Assembly (NCBI RefSeq): GCF_000276665.1
Contig: NW_004955447.1
Location: 13,080,354 to 13,144,353, forward strand
Direction: 5' to 3'
DNA: 64,000 nt
DNA from: Chinchilla lanigera
Taxonomy: Eukaryota > Chordata > Mammalia > Rodentia > Chinchillidae
The notes under the pieces: generated by a model
Database searches by the model: none
Seen by the model: only the letters and a program-made list of their open reading frames with translations
Told to the model about the DNA's origin: nothing
Made by a program: the position numbers and the translations under genes
Shown here: one piece after another, positions 12,172 through 24,964 of the stretch
How the letters are laid out: every line of letters begins with the position of its first letter
How positions within the stretch are numbered: position 1 is the first letter of the stretch

Positions 12172-12639
12172 ATATTTCTCTGGTATTATCTTTAAGCAAT
12201 GGGATTGCATCCTTCACAAAGTTAGATCTGAATAGTCTTCACAGGACTTCTGGTTTTAGTTATTAGACACAGAAATTGTATTAAATTTCTCTCTATCTCA
12301 AAAATCCATGGGGTGTTCAGTGAAGGAATGCAGAAGTGTAAAAATCTGCAGAGCTTCTGAGATTGGCAGTTGAGAAAGATCAGCAGTCAAAAGACTAGAA
12401 TGAATTTCTGACAGACATCAGACATAAGACTAACGCAAACACCTCCATAGCTATATTATAGTAAAAGGAGTCATCACTCCGTTTATTCAACAGAAATTGT
12501 CAGGGGAGCTGGGAGTGGTTTTGCAGTGCAGCTCCCTGGAGCAGGTATGGAAGATAAGCAGAGACACAGGGGCAGGTGGAGAGCCGTCTGGAAAGACACA
12601 TGTTCAGGCCACCTATCTTAAATTTTGCTCTTTATTTAT

Positions 12640-12810
12640 AACTTGGATTTCTTGTGTAAGAGAAACCAGCTTGTGTGTCTGATCTATTTCACTGCACATT
12701 ATGGTCTCAAAGTGCATGCATTTCCCTACAAAGGACTCAAGTCTATTCTTCTTAATGGCAGAGTAGTACTCCCTGCTGTGTGAATATCACATTTTCTTTT
12801 TTGTAATTTA
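12640..12810 (-). mobile_element. L1 3'-end fragment, old
   Basis: Read on the minus strand, the stretch follows the L1 3' region order: a TGGAGTACTACTCTGCC-like block (plus strand GGCAGAGTAGTACTCCCTG), a CACTTTGAGACC block, a GTGAAATAGATCAGACACAC block and CTGGTTTCTCTTA. The boundaries are approximate. Confidence 0.6.
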
Positions 12811-13354
12811 TTTTAAAAATAAACCTGGAAAACATACTCATAAACAGACATTCATTTACACAATAGCTTAAGAACAATATAAACAATACAGAGTTACAGA
12901 CAACATGGTAGGGAATTAACAATGGTTGTATTATGTATTGATATCTCCAAAGTGGTTTCTCAGGAAAACAAATAGAGACATGCATGACTGATCAAATAAG
13001 TAATCATTAACTGTTCCTTTCTGTAAAGCGATAGAAGACAGTAGTACAACTATGTTAGCTATCCTGTATATACATACTTACATAATTTCCCCTTCTTTCC
13101 CTTTTCTTTTCTCACACCCCAGTTGCCCTTTACTTTTGAGCATTTTCCTTTCATTTCACAATGTCTATCATACCTCCTAGCTTTAATTCACTCTTTCAGC
13201 TCTTACACTGTTTATGAAAACAATTATTACATAATATATGGGGAAAATAAGTCACCACAGAAAGTGTTGGACATGCACTTCAGAAAGCATGCACCATAAT
13301 CTCGGAATACAAACCATGTAGTAGGCTTAAGGCCAAGTCCCTCACTATGCTTTA
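12811..13354. other. no gene; possible L1 3' UTR pyrimidine tract
   Basis: A CCCCTTCTTTCCCTTTTC stretch near 13090 looks like the antisense of the purine-rich L1 3' UTR. Otherwise nothing is recognised. Confidence 0.3.
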
Positions 13355-13765
13355 AAATTTATTATTGGTATATATTTGTAATACATAATGATGACATTTA
13401 TCTTGGGGAAACAGTGTATATTAGTTTCACATCTTAATCTCTTTCCTTCCCTCTCTCCTCCCTCTCCTTCGTTAATCTCCCTCCTCAGATCCCTTTCCCA
13501 TTCCACAAAGTCTACCTGCCTATTTTTTGGTCACCTATCTTTTATGTTGTTCTCTACTTTATTTATATTTTGGGTTTCTAATAGAACAAAAGTCACGTGA
13601 TATTGAACCTTCTTGTCAGATACATTTCCCTTACCATCATGGCCTCAAGATGCACCCATTTTTCTACAAATGACTCAAACTTATCCTGATGGATAAATAT
13701 ATAACGCATTTTCTTTATGCATTCATCTCTTGATGGGCACATAGGACTCTGTGTCTCTTCCCAAC
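13355..13765 (-). mobile_element. L1 3'-region fragment, old
   Basis: The plus strand shows antisense L1 landmarks in order: a CCTTCCCTCTCTCCTCCCTC tract, CCTATTTTTTGGTCACCTATC, CATCATGGCCTCAAGATGCA, and ATGCATTCATCTCTTGATGGG. This is the same order as the L1 remnant around the second MaLR at 32.4-35.0 kb. Confidence 0.65.
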
Positions 13766-14433
13766 AGAGTGAAAGACAGCATATCACAGTGGCGCACACT
13801 TTGGATCACTCACTGATCACCAGGCCATTCACTAAGCCATCAGACATTGACATTACTAACTTGAAGTTAACATACAGTTCCTGGGCTCAACTAATAGGAA
13901 GATATGTAGACAATCCAAGACCACATATAACACTTTAAGAAAGAAAGACAGGGCAAAGCAAATTAAAATACAAAATGATTTTGATTAATGGGTAAATCCT
14001 AAAAAGCAGAATGTTGAAGCCTTAAGATTTTTGCCTTTACTTGCAAAAGCTCAGTGACCTAGAGCCCCAAATCCTCCAAGAATCTACCTGGTTTGGAAAT
14101 AAGTGGCATTCGTGTAATCTCAATGTGCCCAGCACTAAATTACAACTTTAAAATTTCTAAATTGACCTGTAGGATCAGTAACAATTACAAAGCAGGCTGT
14201 GCGTGACAGAGATTTGTGACCATGTGGAGAAATGCAGACAGACATGTGATGCAGAATGGAAAGGGAGGAAAGAGGAGATGTTACAGTTGATGGAACATGA
14301 AAGAATTTTTCTTATGTTGTTTTAGATTATATAAGTGACAGATATAACTGAATTTATTAAAAATATGGGCACATGGGGAAAGGGAAGAAGAAGTAAGAAT
14401 TTAATTCTAGTTAATTTTCAGTATATGGATTCA
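13766..14433. other. unique sequence, nothing recognised
   Basis: No coding or repeat signal that I could support. Confidence 0.45.
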
Positions 14434-14586
14434 GGCCGGGCATGGTAGCACACGCCTGTAATCCTAGCACTTGGGAGGCTGAGGCAGGAGGGTCATTGTG
14501 AGTTCGAGACCAGCCTGGGCTACAAAGTGAGCTCAAGGCTTACCTTAACTGCATAGAGAGAACCTGTCTCAAAAAGATGAAAATAG
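14434..14586 (+). mobile_element. B1 SINE with internal duplication
   Basis: Starts GGCCGGGCATGGTAGCACAC, then AATCCTAGCACTTGGGAGGC, GAGTTCGAGACCAGCCTGGG, and a second GTGAGCTCAAGG module, ending CCTGTCTCAAAAAG. Closer to consensus than the copy at 7.9 kb. An ID element landed in its A-rich tail. Confidence 0.93.
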
Positions 14587-14798
14587 GGGCTGGGGATTTA
14601 GCTCAGCGGCAAAGTGCCTGCCTGGCAAGCACAAGGTCGTGAGTTCAGTTCCCGGTACCGGAGAAAAACCAAAAAANNNNNNNNNNNNNNNNNNNNNNNN
14701 NNNNNNNNNNNNNNNNNNNNNNNNNNNNNNNNNNNNNNNNNNNNNNNNNNNNNNNNNNNNNNNNNNNNNNNNNNNNAAAAAAAAAAAAAAAAAAAAAA
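14587..14798 (+). mobile_element. ID SINE with an assembly gap in its A-tail
   Basis: Full-length ID (GGGGCTGGGGATTTAGCTCA, B box GTGAGTTCAGTTC, end CCGGTACCGGAG) followed by AAAAA, 100 N (14677-14776) and another run of A. AGATGAAAATA, the end of the B1 tail, occurs on both sides (before 14587 and after about 14798), which is the target duplication. The gap therefore falls inside the poly(A) of one insertion. Confidence 0.92.
14677..14776. other. assembly gap, 100 N
   Basis: Exactly 100 N, the usual placeholder for a gap of unknown size. A runs on both sides show the gap sits in a homopolymer. Confidence 0.99.
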
Positions 14799-14806
14799 GA
14801 TGAAAA

Positions 14807-14962
14807 TATATGTGTGTGTGTGTGTGTGTGTAAATATATATATATATAGACACACATATATATAAGATTCAGTAGATATCTATAATATATAGATAATACC
14901 TACAATATATATATAATATATCATAGCATAATATCTATAATATATTTAATATTCAGTAGATA
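14807..14962. repeat. TG and TA microsatellites and AT-rich direct repeat
   Basis: A (TG)n run is followed by (TA)n, then AT-rich sequence bracketed by the direct repeat ATTCAGTAGATA at 14867-14878 and 14951-14962, consistent with local slippage or duplication. Confidence 0.85.
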
Positions 14963-15251
14963 AGATCTCAACAATTAGGAAATAGTGACAAGATTGTAAA
15001 TGTACAATATAGTAAACCAACAGAACCACCAACACCCAAAAGTTTTTATTCTACGAGTCATATTGTACATGTATTCTGGACAGAGATTCTTAACTTCATT
15101 GGATATTCTCCAGAATGTGTTTGAAAATAATTTCTTTTGCATGTTCAAGGTTTACAATGGTAAAAATAAAAAAATAAGTAATTTTGAAGAAAAGAGTTGA
15201 TTTCACACATTTCATTAAAAAACAATAGTAACATTTTTTCATATGACTCTT

Positions 15252-15353
15252 TTTGTTTTTTGTTTTTGTTTTTTTCTTCCGGCACCAGGAATTGAACTTA
15301 CGACATTGCACTTGCCAGGCAGCACTGTGCCACTGAGCTAAATCCCCAGCCCC
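15252..15353 (-). mobile_element. ID SINE with 13-bp target duplication
   Basis: Minus-strand ID with T-rich tail side at 15252-15277 and head AGCCCC at 15353. Perfect target duplication TCATATGACTCTT at 15239-15251 and 15354-15366. The core has a small deletion relative to other copies (GGCAGCACTGTGCC on the plus strand). Confidence 0.95.
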
Positions 15354-15366
15354 TCATATGACTCTT

Positions 15367-16535
15367 GGCAGCATTAGTAACTTGCATACAAAAATTATAT
15401 TTTATATCTAAATTTAAACTTATTGAAAAATTCACTTATAGAACTCTATTAATAATTGACTTTTAATCTTAATATTTTGCATTTAGGGAAATAAGCTCTT
15501 TGAGGTAATTTCAAAAATTATACTGCCACATTTCAGTTTATAATATAATTATATAGTGTGGTTCTCTACATTTTCCTCCTAGGCTTTAATGTTAAAAGTC
15601 AATTTTAAATAATGACCAGAAAAATATAAAAGCTGATCAAGAAAGAAAAGGATCTTGAACAGTTTAGAATGAATTTCAATGAGAACCTTAAAAAAAGTAT
15701 TTGCTCTTAATCACAATGTTTCATTTTCTACTCATTTTATTCTATCAGCTTTAATGTATGTACTTGCATTTTAATCAGTGATTTGTTCTGATCAAGTCTT
15801 CTGCCTTAAATGTCTTAGCAGGTAACTTGACAGTTTCCAGAGTTTTTTCCAGAAGAATAAAAAAGGAGACAGTAGAAGAGGAAGACTTACAGAATAATTA
15901 TTTTAGAATTTTATTCCTGAAATGTTAGAGCTCAAGAAGTGTAAGTAAAATCTGCAGTTTTTAGGAGGCCTTCCAAGACTGCTGGATGCCGTATTTTTGC
16001 TGCTGCTACTGTGGACTCTAACATACACACCAGAGCTTGTGTATTGAACACGGCCATTTGCCAGGGCTGCACCCCTAAAATTTGTGTGAATAAGAATCTC
16101 AGGTGTGAACCAGGTGTCAAACGATTTTGAGTAAAACCTGCAGCATATTGCCCAAGCATGCACACTCAGTTTCACAGCTGTATATTGCCTACCAGAGAGG
16201 AATTGATCCCTTTGTTCCTCTACCCCGTAGACCGTGAAGTGAAGACAATCATACACAGAATATCTCTGTCATGGCGTCACATGAGAAATGAAGAGATGAC
16301 ACATGAAAAGCCCTCGAAACAGTGTCTGAATCAATTAATGTTTTCTGTAATTATTATGAACTCATCACAGAAAACTTTATGAAAGAGATTCACAAATTAT
16401 CAGTGGGTTCCAGAGCTTTCTGTCATTGAGAACCAAGTGTCTCTAGGTGATTGTCTTAATCTCTCCTCTCTCCAGATGGTGGATACACAGAGATTGCTGA
16501 GATTCTCTCTCACACTTGGCATAAATAGCATTTGT
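15367..16535. other. unique sequence, nothing recognised
   Basis: ORFs on the minus strand near 15.9-16.3 kb overlap in two frames and show no domain. No repeat was assigned. Confidence 0.4.
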
Positions 16536-16659
16536 GGGGCTGGGGATTTAGCTCAGCGGCACAGCACCTGCCTGGCAAGCACAAGGTCGTGAGTTCGATT
16601 CCTGGAACTGGAAAAAAAAACAACAAAATAAAATAAAAATAAATAAATAAATAAATAGC
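16536..16659 (+). mobile_element. ID SINE with AAAT-rich tail
   Basis: GGGGCTGGGGATTTAGCTCA head, core CCTGGCAAGCACAAGG, B box GTGAGTTCGATTC, and a tail that has decayed to AAATAAAT repeats. Such tails often seed microsatellites. Confidence 0.93.
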
Positions 16660-17099
16660 CACCATTTTCCATCTAGAAGTCTCAAGGTCTCAATTTCATA
16701 AAATTCTGTTATCATCTTCCTGTTGATGCATTCATGGCAGGATGGTGGATGAGGTAGAGGCTGATGCATATAAATCTGAGATATCGTGAATCTCAGAGTC
16801 CAAAGTTCATAAACCCAGACAGGAAAACATACAGTTCCCTCCCAGCAGCACTTTATCTACCAGCAGATGAGTTTTCCTGGCCTACTACAGCCTTTCTCTC
16901 TTAACATCCAAGGATACTTTCATATCTAGAATCTGGTTACAGTGTCAGTACAGAGAAAATTTTTGAAAACATGTCTTTCCAAGTTACTCATTTTATCTCA
17001 GTTTTAGACATTTTCCCACCTTCTATAACTTCATCAATTTACAGATATTCATATCTACCCACCTACACACATGTGTATTATTTACAATACACACTCACA

Positions 17100-17565
17100 T
17101 TGTCACTACTATAGCAAGTGGTCCCAAGCTTAATGCCTTAAAACAACAGAACTTTCTCTTACAATTTTCAAGACCAGAAGTCTAAAATGAGTTTCCTTTT
17201 GTTGGACTGAAATCAATGTGTTGTCACCAAGGTACGGCCTCAAGAGGATGGAGGGTGGAATCCACTTTTTGCCACTTCCAGGCTGGTGCCTGCTTCCATC
17301 CTTGCTTTCGGGTTTCCATGCGTTGATCTCTGTCTCCAGGGACACAATGCTTTCTCCTCTTCAGTCTACACACACTCTTATATTACGTTGCAATGAAAAA
17401 TCATTCTTATATTCTACCTGGATAATACAGGATGATCACGCCATCTCATAATTCTTACTCATACCTGTAAATTCTTCTATAGGTTAACATTTAGCATTCC
17501 AGAGATTGAGACATGAATATCTTAGAAATGGACATTGTTTAATCTAATTAGCAGGCTACAGGGTG
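17100..17565 (-). mobile_element. MLT1-type LTR remnant
   Basis: The plus strand carries antisense MLT1 landmarks in order: GCCTTAAAACAACAGAAC, AAGACCAGAAGTCTAAAATG, GTGTTGTCACCAAGG, GTGGAATCCACTTTTTGCC, a short pyrimidine block, and TGGATAATACAGGATGATCA. MLT1 is an old ERVL-MaLR group shared by placental mammals, so this copy predates rodents. Confidence 0.7.
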
Positions 17566-20079
17566 ACAGAAGGTGACACAGCCCCGTATGGCTGGAAATG
17601 GACAGGGAATGGTGGTTTTCCATGTGTCCAGACATCAGAGGTCAACTAAATAAGAGGGAAGTGTTTTATTGTACATGTTTTCTAGCCCTGAGGAGATCCA
17701 AATCACCATTCAGACGTTAGCTTATTTCTATCTCGATTTTCCTTTTTTTCTTCAAAACAATTAGTCCAAAAATATTAGTCCACTATGAATAGGGAGATAA
17801 AGACAGCAAAAGATAGATTCATTACCACATTAAATGGTTAAGGACACTTTTATATGATATATATTAGTTTCTTTTTTTTCACTCTAGAAACATGTTCTGG
17901 AATTTGAAACTACATGCAAATAATTGCACATGTTTTAAAAAATGTTTACTCAGCATTCTATCAAAAATCCTGGTTATGTTAAAAACTTTTCCTTGAAAAT
18001 TATTCCTCCCAACTATAGCTTTTATTCTGTTATCTAATGAACATGGACTGCTTTGCTTGATTATAAATTATTTCATTAAATAATGAAACTCTTCAGATGA
18101 ATTTCTTTAGTTTTCCTTCAGAGGATCATGACTAACAGCAGAATTTGCAAATATCTAATGATGAATTTAATGAGATGTTGGAATTCATATGTTCTGTGAA
18201 TTCAATTCAGAATGCCCTCATATCAGCAATGCTAAGCTCCATCTACCAGATCTTATGCTAAAACAGGTTGGCATACTTTCCACAACCCACTATCTTTAAC
18301 AATAAGAGGCCATTTGCTTTAAAATATTCAAGGACACAGGATATATACAAACATTTTCTCTACCCTATTTTTTTCTGTGCATCCCATGCCTAATAAACTC
18401 TGAACCTGAAGTAGGGTACCATTCTTGTTCCAGCACATAAATGTGCTAGAAATGAGCTATACGTGTGACATTTGCATATATTCCTTTTTCAGTAGGAAAA
18501 TTTCCCCCTAGAGTGTTATGTAGCAGCAGAAAGTTCAGATTGGTACAAATAAATGAGCTACAATTTCTATGATGGCAGAGTTACAAGCAAAACAAACAGC
18601 CACAAAACTAAGTTAGCAATTACAAAAAAACCCATGATTATAAACATTGTTTTTTAAAGTACTTCTTGCCATTTGCACAACTTTTCTCTCATTTATTTAT
18701 ATATGAACTCATTCAGCAAAAATGATTAAATGTTTACTCCATTTGGATTCCACAAAATGTGTAGAATAAACAATGAAGGGAACAATCTTTGCCACTGGGA
18801 AACTTGTAGATTCCAGTGTGGGAGATACTGTTTGGAGACTGGGTGTGTTTACTCTTTGGGAGCCTTTGATAAAAGTGCATGTAACATGATTAGAATGGGG
18901 TAGTGTGAACAACATTTCATAAAGAGATGGCTGAGATGCATATATTAAATAGATCAGGAAATAAAATCATCTCACAGAAAAATGAAGCATTGATTAAATT
19001 TTGCTTTATGATAGGATTTCGCTAAATTGACAGAATGTGGAGATGTGAGAGAGAAATCCAAACTGGAGTCAGTGAGTATTAAAAGGAGAAGCAAAGGAGA
19101 TAACACCAGAAAACTCACAGGGAGAGTAGCGTGTGTGTGGTGAGAAGTATCTTTTCTTGCTGCTACCTAGGGAAGGGATATGGCAAAGAGTAACATTAAA
19201 GATAGGTTAGAAAATAGCATGATCATACCAAAAAATATGATCACAAACACACAACATGTTAGCAAAGACGCCAAAAAATAGCTAATTTGCAAATATAGAA
19301 ATACAAATTTGAACACTGAGTCAGTAGCTTCAGATGTTGTTTACAATTCTGGTGTTACAGAGAAAAGAGTTAATACTGGCATCTTCTCATCCTTTCATAC
19401 TACCAAAAATCCTGCAGAACACTTGCTAGAGGTAGCAATATGCAACATTTTTCTGTCTCCAATCCTCTCCTATTCTGTCCTTGATACTTCATTAATCCAT
19501 GACAAACCCAAGATTTATTGAGTGTCTAGTAATTATTACACATTGATTTGGGAACCAGTATGTCCACTTATAATGTATGGATCACATTCTAGACTGAAAA
19601 TTTCATACATAGGCACACAAATCATACATTAAATCAAATGATAATTTGAAAAAATATGAAAGCAGGGGAAAAGAGGGCTCTGTGTATGGAAGAATAGTGG
19701 AATCAATGAGTTATAGGTATATGCAGTGAAGTATCTGGTTTTGTGATATTTGTATAATAAAGGTGGTGATAGGGTGATCATAGGGCTAATAGGCAGAAAC
19801 TCTACAAGAAGAAGTAGAAGAGTGTTGTGTGCTTTTGATTTTCGGTGTTCAGCTAGACATAGCGAAGAGGTGAGAGAATCCAGAGATAAATGAACAAGGG
19901 TGCTGATCGTGCAGTACATGGCAGTGATAGTTCCCTCACCGAGAGAGGTACAAACAATTATTACGGAAAACACTTCCTTTTCATCTGAAACACATGGGAA
20001 TTTCTCATGGAATTTGAGCACAACAGCAAAAAAAGTTGTCTTAAAAATTTTGCCCACTTGTTTCCACAGAGAGTAGAAA
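17566..20079. other. unique sequence, nothing recognised
   Basis: AT-rich. Minus-strand ORF of 142 codons at 19629-20057 has an ordinary composition and no recognisable domain. No repeat could be named. Confidence 0.4.
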
Positions 20080-20325
20080 GCTGAAGTCGGGGTTAGAGGC
20101 GGAGGAGGACTGTCTGGAGGCGGCTGCCGTAACGCAGGTGAAACAACTCGGCGGCTTCAGTCAGCAGAAGCAGTGGAGATCTCCATTCGGGATCTATTTT
20201 GTTGTAGAAGAGAGGAACTACTGCTACGTTGACCGTGGGGTTTTTATATTCCATTAAAATCTTCCGTTTTTCCATACTTACCTCGTGTTCCCCATTGGGA
20301 CTCCTATTCCATCCGTACACTACCC
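20080..20325. other. CpG-containing segment, unidentified
   Basis: This short stretch is richer in CpG and GC than its neighbours (GTCGGGGTTAGAGGCGGAGG, GCCGTAACGCAGG, CTCGGCGGC). A 75-codon minus-strand ORF (20093-20320) crosses it. It looks like a 5' UTR or promoter-proximal exon, or a retrocopy of one, but I could not match it to a gene. Confidence 0.3.
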
Positions 20326-20694
20326 TTTCAGTACATCTAACTTAAACTGAAAAACAAGAATAAAAAAGGAAGGCAATTCCATCACTGGGATCATAGATTG
20401 TTTTCCTGTAGACATGTTCAGAATATATTGGTTAAGAAAAAGGAGCGGATATTAATTTGGAGTGAAATTTAAAGGCTGGCAAATGCATTAAAGTGAAGAA
20501 TCTGTGATGTCGTCCAGGAGTGTATTAAAATGGAAGCCAGCAAGAGCCAATCATATGAATCAGGCGATTAAGAGACCGGTGTTTACAGGTCAGGTGCAGA
20601 TGTCTCTAAAATTTTGTGCCTGCACAAAATGTATAGTAAATTCTAAATGCTGACATTAGAGAAAAGAAATTAAAGGAAGAGCGTTACAGATGCA

Positions 20695-20830
20695 TTCTAA
20701 TTCTGGCTTTGCAATTGTCTCATTTTGTGATCTTGATCCGATTGTCCCTTTATATAATTTTCCTTGTGACAAAACTGGACTGATAGTGACATGTCCTAGA
20801 GCTGCTGACAGCAATGAGTTAACAAATCAC
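20695..20830 (+). mobile_element. MIR-like SINE remnant
   Basis: Follows MIR order: TTCTGGCTTTGCAATTGTC, TGTGATCTTGATCCGATTG, then a CCTTGTGACAAAACTGGACTG-like stretch, AGTGACATG, and a gap-rich end. Decayed, consistent with the age of MIR. Confidence 0.45.
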
Positions 20831-23029
20831 CTTTAAAAATCCATGGAGAAATGTAATACTGCTACAATGATAATATCTGGTGAAACAAAAAGTTATTCAA
20901 AAATGTTTCCAGAAGTAAAGCAATATGCGTTTATCCAAACACGAATTTGTTCTTGTCCAGTCCTGTGTTAGCTTCTGTTAACACAAACATGAATCAGGGA
21001 TGAATTAGTTACACAGGGTGTTTTTAGAATTTGACATACTTTGAATAAAATTTTGCTCATTTTGACTATTCATTCTTTGAATTCTGATTTTTAAAATATT
21101 CTTCCTTAAGTTAAATTATTGCTTTTTTATATTATTTGTGGACACCTTTTCTTTTTAAAGTCATCAGTTCTAAAGAGTATGGTCATGATTATAAAATCAG
21201 AATGAAGTGCATTTTAGACTGTTCTCTTGATCCTTTGAGTATCACTTAAGCATTCCTGTTTTAAAACATTCTGATTTTTTTATAGTAGAAAATGAGTAAT
21301 GTAGCAATGTGAAATTTAATTTGAAGATGGGCAACTTTCATTTCTTTGTCATAATCAACTCAAAATGTGGCAGTGCTGTAATGTAGTGGTCCAGATGAAT
21401 GGAATTTCTGAGCCCCAGAAGGAGAAGCAGTGTTCCACTGGCTTGCAGGTTCTCCTGTCCTGACCATATCGATGGCGGAAGACTTGGCTCAGTTATTTTT
21501 GACGTGCATCAATCGCACCTGTGTCTCTCTCGTTGCCAGGAAAGATGGCTTCAGTGGAAACCAGTTAGAACAATTCTTACTATTTTGATACTGAATGTAA
21601 TAACCACCCCTGGCTTTTTTTCCTTATATTTTGAATTTTTTAATATTTTATCTCTGAAAATTATTCATTGTGATATCAAAAGTGTAAAAGGCCATGGTTA
21701 ATGGCGTAAGAGATTTATTCCACTTTAAAGGCATTTGTCAAATTATTGTCTTGGAACCTGAGAATATGTCATGCAAATTTGCACCCTGTTATCACGTGAC
21801 ACTAATCCGAGGTGGAGGGTGTGCAAAGGTGAGGGAGGGAGTCAAGTCTCCAGCGTGGCGCACTGAGCAGTGCTCTGCCCTGAACTAATAGTAAAGCTAC
21901 TTGCAACACTGCTAGTCTTTAAAAGTAGGGAAGAGATTTGTTGGTTTTACAAGGGTTGGAGACATAGATAGGTTTTTAACATATTTGGTGATATTGGACA
22001 CAGAAAAAAGGTTATAAAAATAGGCAAAAGGCATATTTTTAAATATTTCTACCTTAACACCTCTAATTGTCAGAAATATTCACTATACATCACGACTGGC
22101 CAATTTAAGACCAAGTCTAAAGTTATTACAGCTATTGAAGCAGGTCTGAATCATAATTATATTAATGTAGTTATAATACTTCCCATCCATTGCATTTGAA
22201 CTGCCTTCATAAGATAGGAGATTATAACTAAGAATGACATGGGCTTTGGGGTTTTATTATATCAATATTTCCTGTTAATTAGTAGATGAATTAGAAATCA
22301 CATTAAAATTAAGGCTGCTTGTTTAAAAGGAGCTTCAGATATATTTTTAAAAATATGGCTCAGTCATTATTAAAATAAATAAGGAAATATCCTTAGACCC
22401 AAACCCTGAGTTAAAAATCTCATCTTCACATTCTCACCTTTAATTATTTTTCACTCTTAAGCACTTTCACCTGCTGGTGTGCATTACTTAGTCCTGCACT
22501 ATTATTTTCATGTTTCCCTTAAGTCTTATGTCTTAGTTTCTTTGAACTAAAACTTATTTAAAACAGCTAAAGCTTATATGCTTTATTAACTTCATGTAAC
22601 TCCCCAAGCACCCAGATTTGCAACAGAATATAGATGGGCCTGAAGAAAATTAATACATTATCACTTTTTCTGAAAACCCTGCTTCTATTACAATTATTAA
22701 AATTTGAATCCTATCTTTCTTTGGTGACCTGAATTTTATCACAAGGAGGAGTAGCCCATATCTCCTAGTCTCAGATATGTTCCTCTTTGTTTATAAATCT
22801 GTAAATAAATGCTGAATGTACATTTGATCCTGACCAATAAGAAAAACTTAGTTGGAACTAATTGATAGTGTGAAAAATCTTGAAAATGATTCTATGAAAT
22901 GAAATTTCAGAATAACAAAAGTGCTGAGAGAGCACAGTTTGATACAGATCTTCAATGTTAAGTAAGTACACTTCAAAATTAATGATAGTAAAAAATATGC
23001 CTTTGATTATATAACTCTATCTTATAAAG
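20831..23029. other. AT-rich sequence, nothing recognised
   Basis: No gene or repeat was recognised. At about 21400-21560 and 21780-21880 GC rises slightly, and the octamer ATGCAAAT (near 21771) and CACGTG (near 21795) occur. These are short motifs expected by chance and are not claimed as sites. Confidence 0.35.
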
Positions 23030-23215
23030 AGCTTTTATATTAACTCATTTTAACCTGGCAATCTCACTATGAGATGATTTCTCCATTTAAAAAACAAAGA
23101 AGGGAAGTGAGGAAGGCTCCTTGGATCACAACATTGGTACACAACAGAGCAAGGCCTTGAGCCTAGGTCATCTGATAACAAATCCAGAACTACTTCCACT
23201 TTCTCACACTGATTC
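23030..23215 (-). mobile_element. MIR/L2-like remnant
   Basis: AACTCATTTTAACCTGGCAA, then ACTATGAGATGATTTCTCC, CATTTAAAAAACAAAGAAGG and AGCAAGGCCTTGAGCCTAGG match the order of the common MIR-type antisense sequence. Identification is by memory of consensus only. Confidence 0.35.
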
Positions 23216-24358
23216 CCACAGTCAAGACCTGGAAAATTAAATGTCTCGGGTGGGTAGGAGTGCCTAAGAGCTTGGAGAAAATTTGATCAAGATTGCTTAG
23301 GTGTGTGTGTTTCTGACTCCATACAATCTACCTTATACTATATGCACATATTGTGTTATCCCCAGTTTGAGCTGCCATGGCAAACCATTGGTATTGGTGG
23401 GAATTGCTGTCCAAGGGTGCTTAAGACCAAGAAGAGTTGAAAATCAATAATCTAATAGTTTACTTCTAAAACTCATACTGAAAAGTTTATATGTGAAAAT
23501 AATAATAAGTTTAGTCAAATAAATTAATATAATTGCTCAATGAGCTTACTGATTAGATTGAATTGTAATGGGCTTACATAGACGATGAAAGGGTCACACG
23601 GAAGGCTAAACAAAATAAGATTTTATGGATGTGAGAAGAAAGTGTCATGAAGGTTTATTCTCAGAAAAATTAAAACGCATAAAATGAAAGAAAAAGCAGG
23701 AAAATGATACTTAAAATCAGATAAACAAAACTCATAGTTTTTAATGCAAAAGAACTACTACTGTATTTAAAAAGCAGAAAATTTAAAACATTACAGAAAA
23801 TGAATTTAAACATTACCAAGAACCTCATTACACAGAAATAAATGCTACGACTAAACTCATAGAATATTCTTTTGATCACAGTTATATCTAAATTGTTTTA
23901 ACTAAATTTGTGATGCTCAACTTGTTTTCAAACTCTTATCATAAATATATCTTAACACTTCTGTTAAAAGTAACAATGCTTTACCCCATTATAGTATATA
24001 ATTTTTTCAGTGGGCTCTTTATGTTCCTTTTCTATTTGTAGAATAACAGTTCTTTTTCAAACTAATTTTATGAACTCTTTCTTAGCCTAACTTTAGCAAT
24101 TTCTCTGGCATATACAAAAAGATTTTTAATGACAATTTAAGAGAAAAGTAGTCAGAGTAGCTTGGCTCAAGGTTCACATTGAGGGAGGATTTTACAGAGT
24201 ATCTATGAAAGCAAACAATGAGGTATATTTGTTTTCTGTATCTTTTAGGAAATTGAATTTTATTTATGTAAAATATTTTATGAGCTTTCAGTTGAAAATT
24301 ATGAAACACCTGATACTGCTGTTGTAATATTCATATAGCAACTTTGAAAAGCCATATT
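23216..24358. other. AT-rich sequence, nothing recognised
   Basis: No gene or repeat signal that I can support. Confidence 0.4.
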
Positions 24359-24419
24359 TCTTTTTTATTTTAAAGATAAAAAACTAACAAAACAACAATG
24401 AAGGGAAAATCAAAACAAC

Positions 24420-24790
24420 ACAAAACAACAAAAACAATACCTGACCTCAGAACAAAATGGTTGTTACATTATATACTGTTACCTTCAAAGAAGTTGTTCA
24501 GTCCACCAGACATAAGAATGTAAGATCGATCAAACAATCAAAGACAGTAACAAGTAATAATAATAAAAAATCATTGGGAATGATACAGAGCTTCACCATA
24601 TGAGATGGTAAGAGTTCAACAACAGTTCTTATACTGCATATTGTTGTTTTCAGATCAGTCATTCTGATTATAAGATTCAAGCACGCAAAATTGGTCAAGA
24701 AAAAATTTTAAGCATTGACTGTTCCTTTCAATAAACTTCAGACATCAGTAATAGACCTTCCCAGGTATACTTATATAGACATATAAATTT
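24420..24790 (-). repeat. L1 3' UTR monomers
   Basis: Two copies of a repeated block whose core on the minus strand is GAAAACAACAATATGCAGTA (24617-24651) and GAAGGTAACAGTATATAATG (about 24454-24486), about 160 bp apart. The same arrangement occurs in the L1 tails at 59 and 61 kb. Confidence 0.75.
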
Positions 24791-24868
24791 TGTTTTTCAT
24801 TTTAAAAAGAAAACCAAGAAAACAAAAACAAATAAATAAACAAAACAGCATAGAGAACAATAAAAATG

Positions 24869-24964
24869 GGGGCTGGGGATTTAGCTCAGCGGCAAAGCGC
24901 CTGCCTGGCAAGCGCAAGGTTGTGAGTTCGGTTCCCGGTACCGGAGAAAAACCAAAAAAAAAAA
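24869..24964 (+). mobile_element. ID SINE in the L1 3' UTR, running into the gap
   Basis: Consensus-like ID (GGGGCTGGGGATTTAGCTCA, GCAAAGCGCCTGCCTGGCAA, CCGGTACCGG) inserted in plus orientation in the minus-strand L1. Its A-tail is cut by the N gap at 24965, so the downstream target duplication is not visible. Confidence 0.95.

Noticed and set aside
24869..24950. tRNA-Ala gene candidates in the ID copies
   Set aside because: They have A and B boxes but do not keep the acceptor or anticodon stems, and they carry A-tails and target duplications, so they are SINEs.
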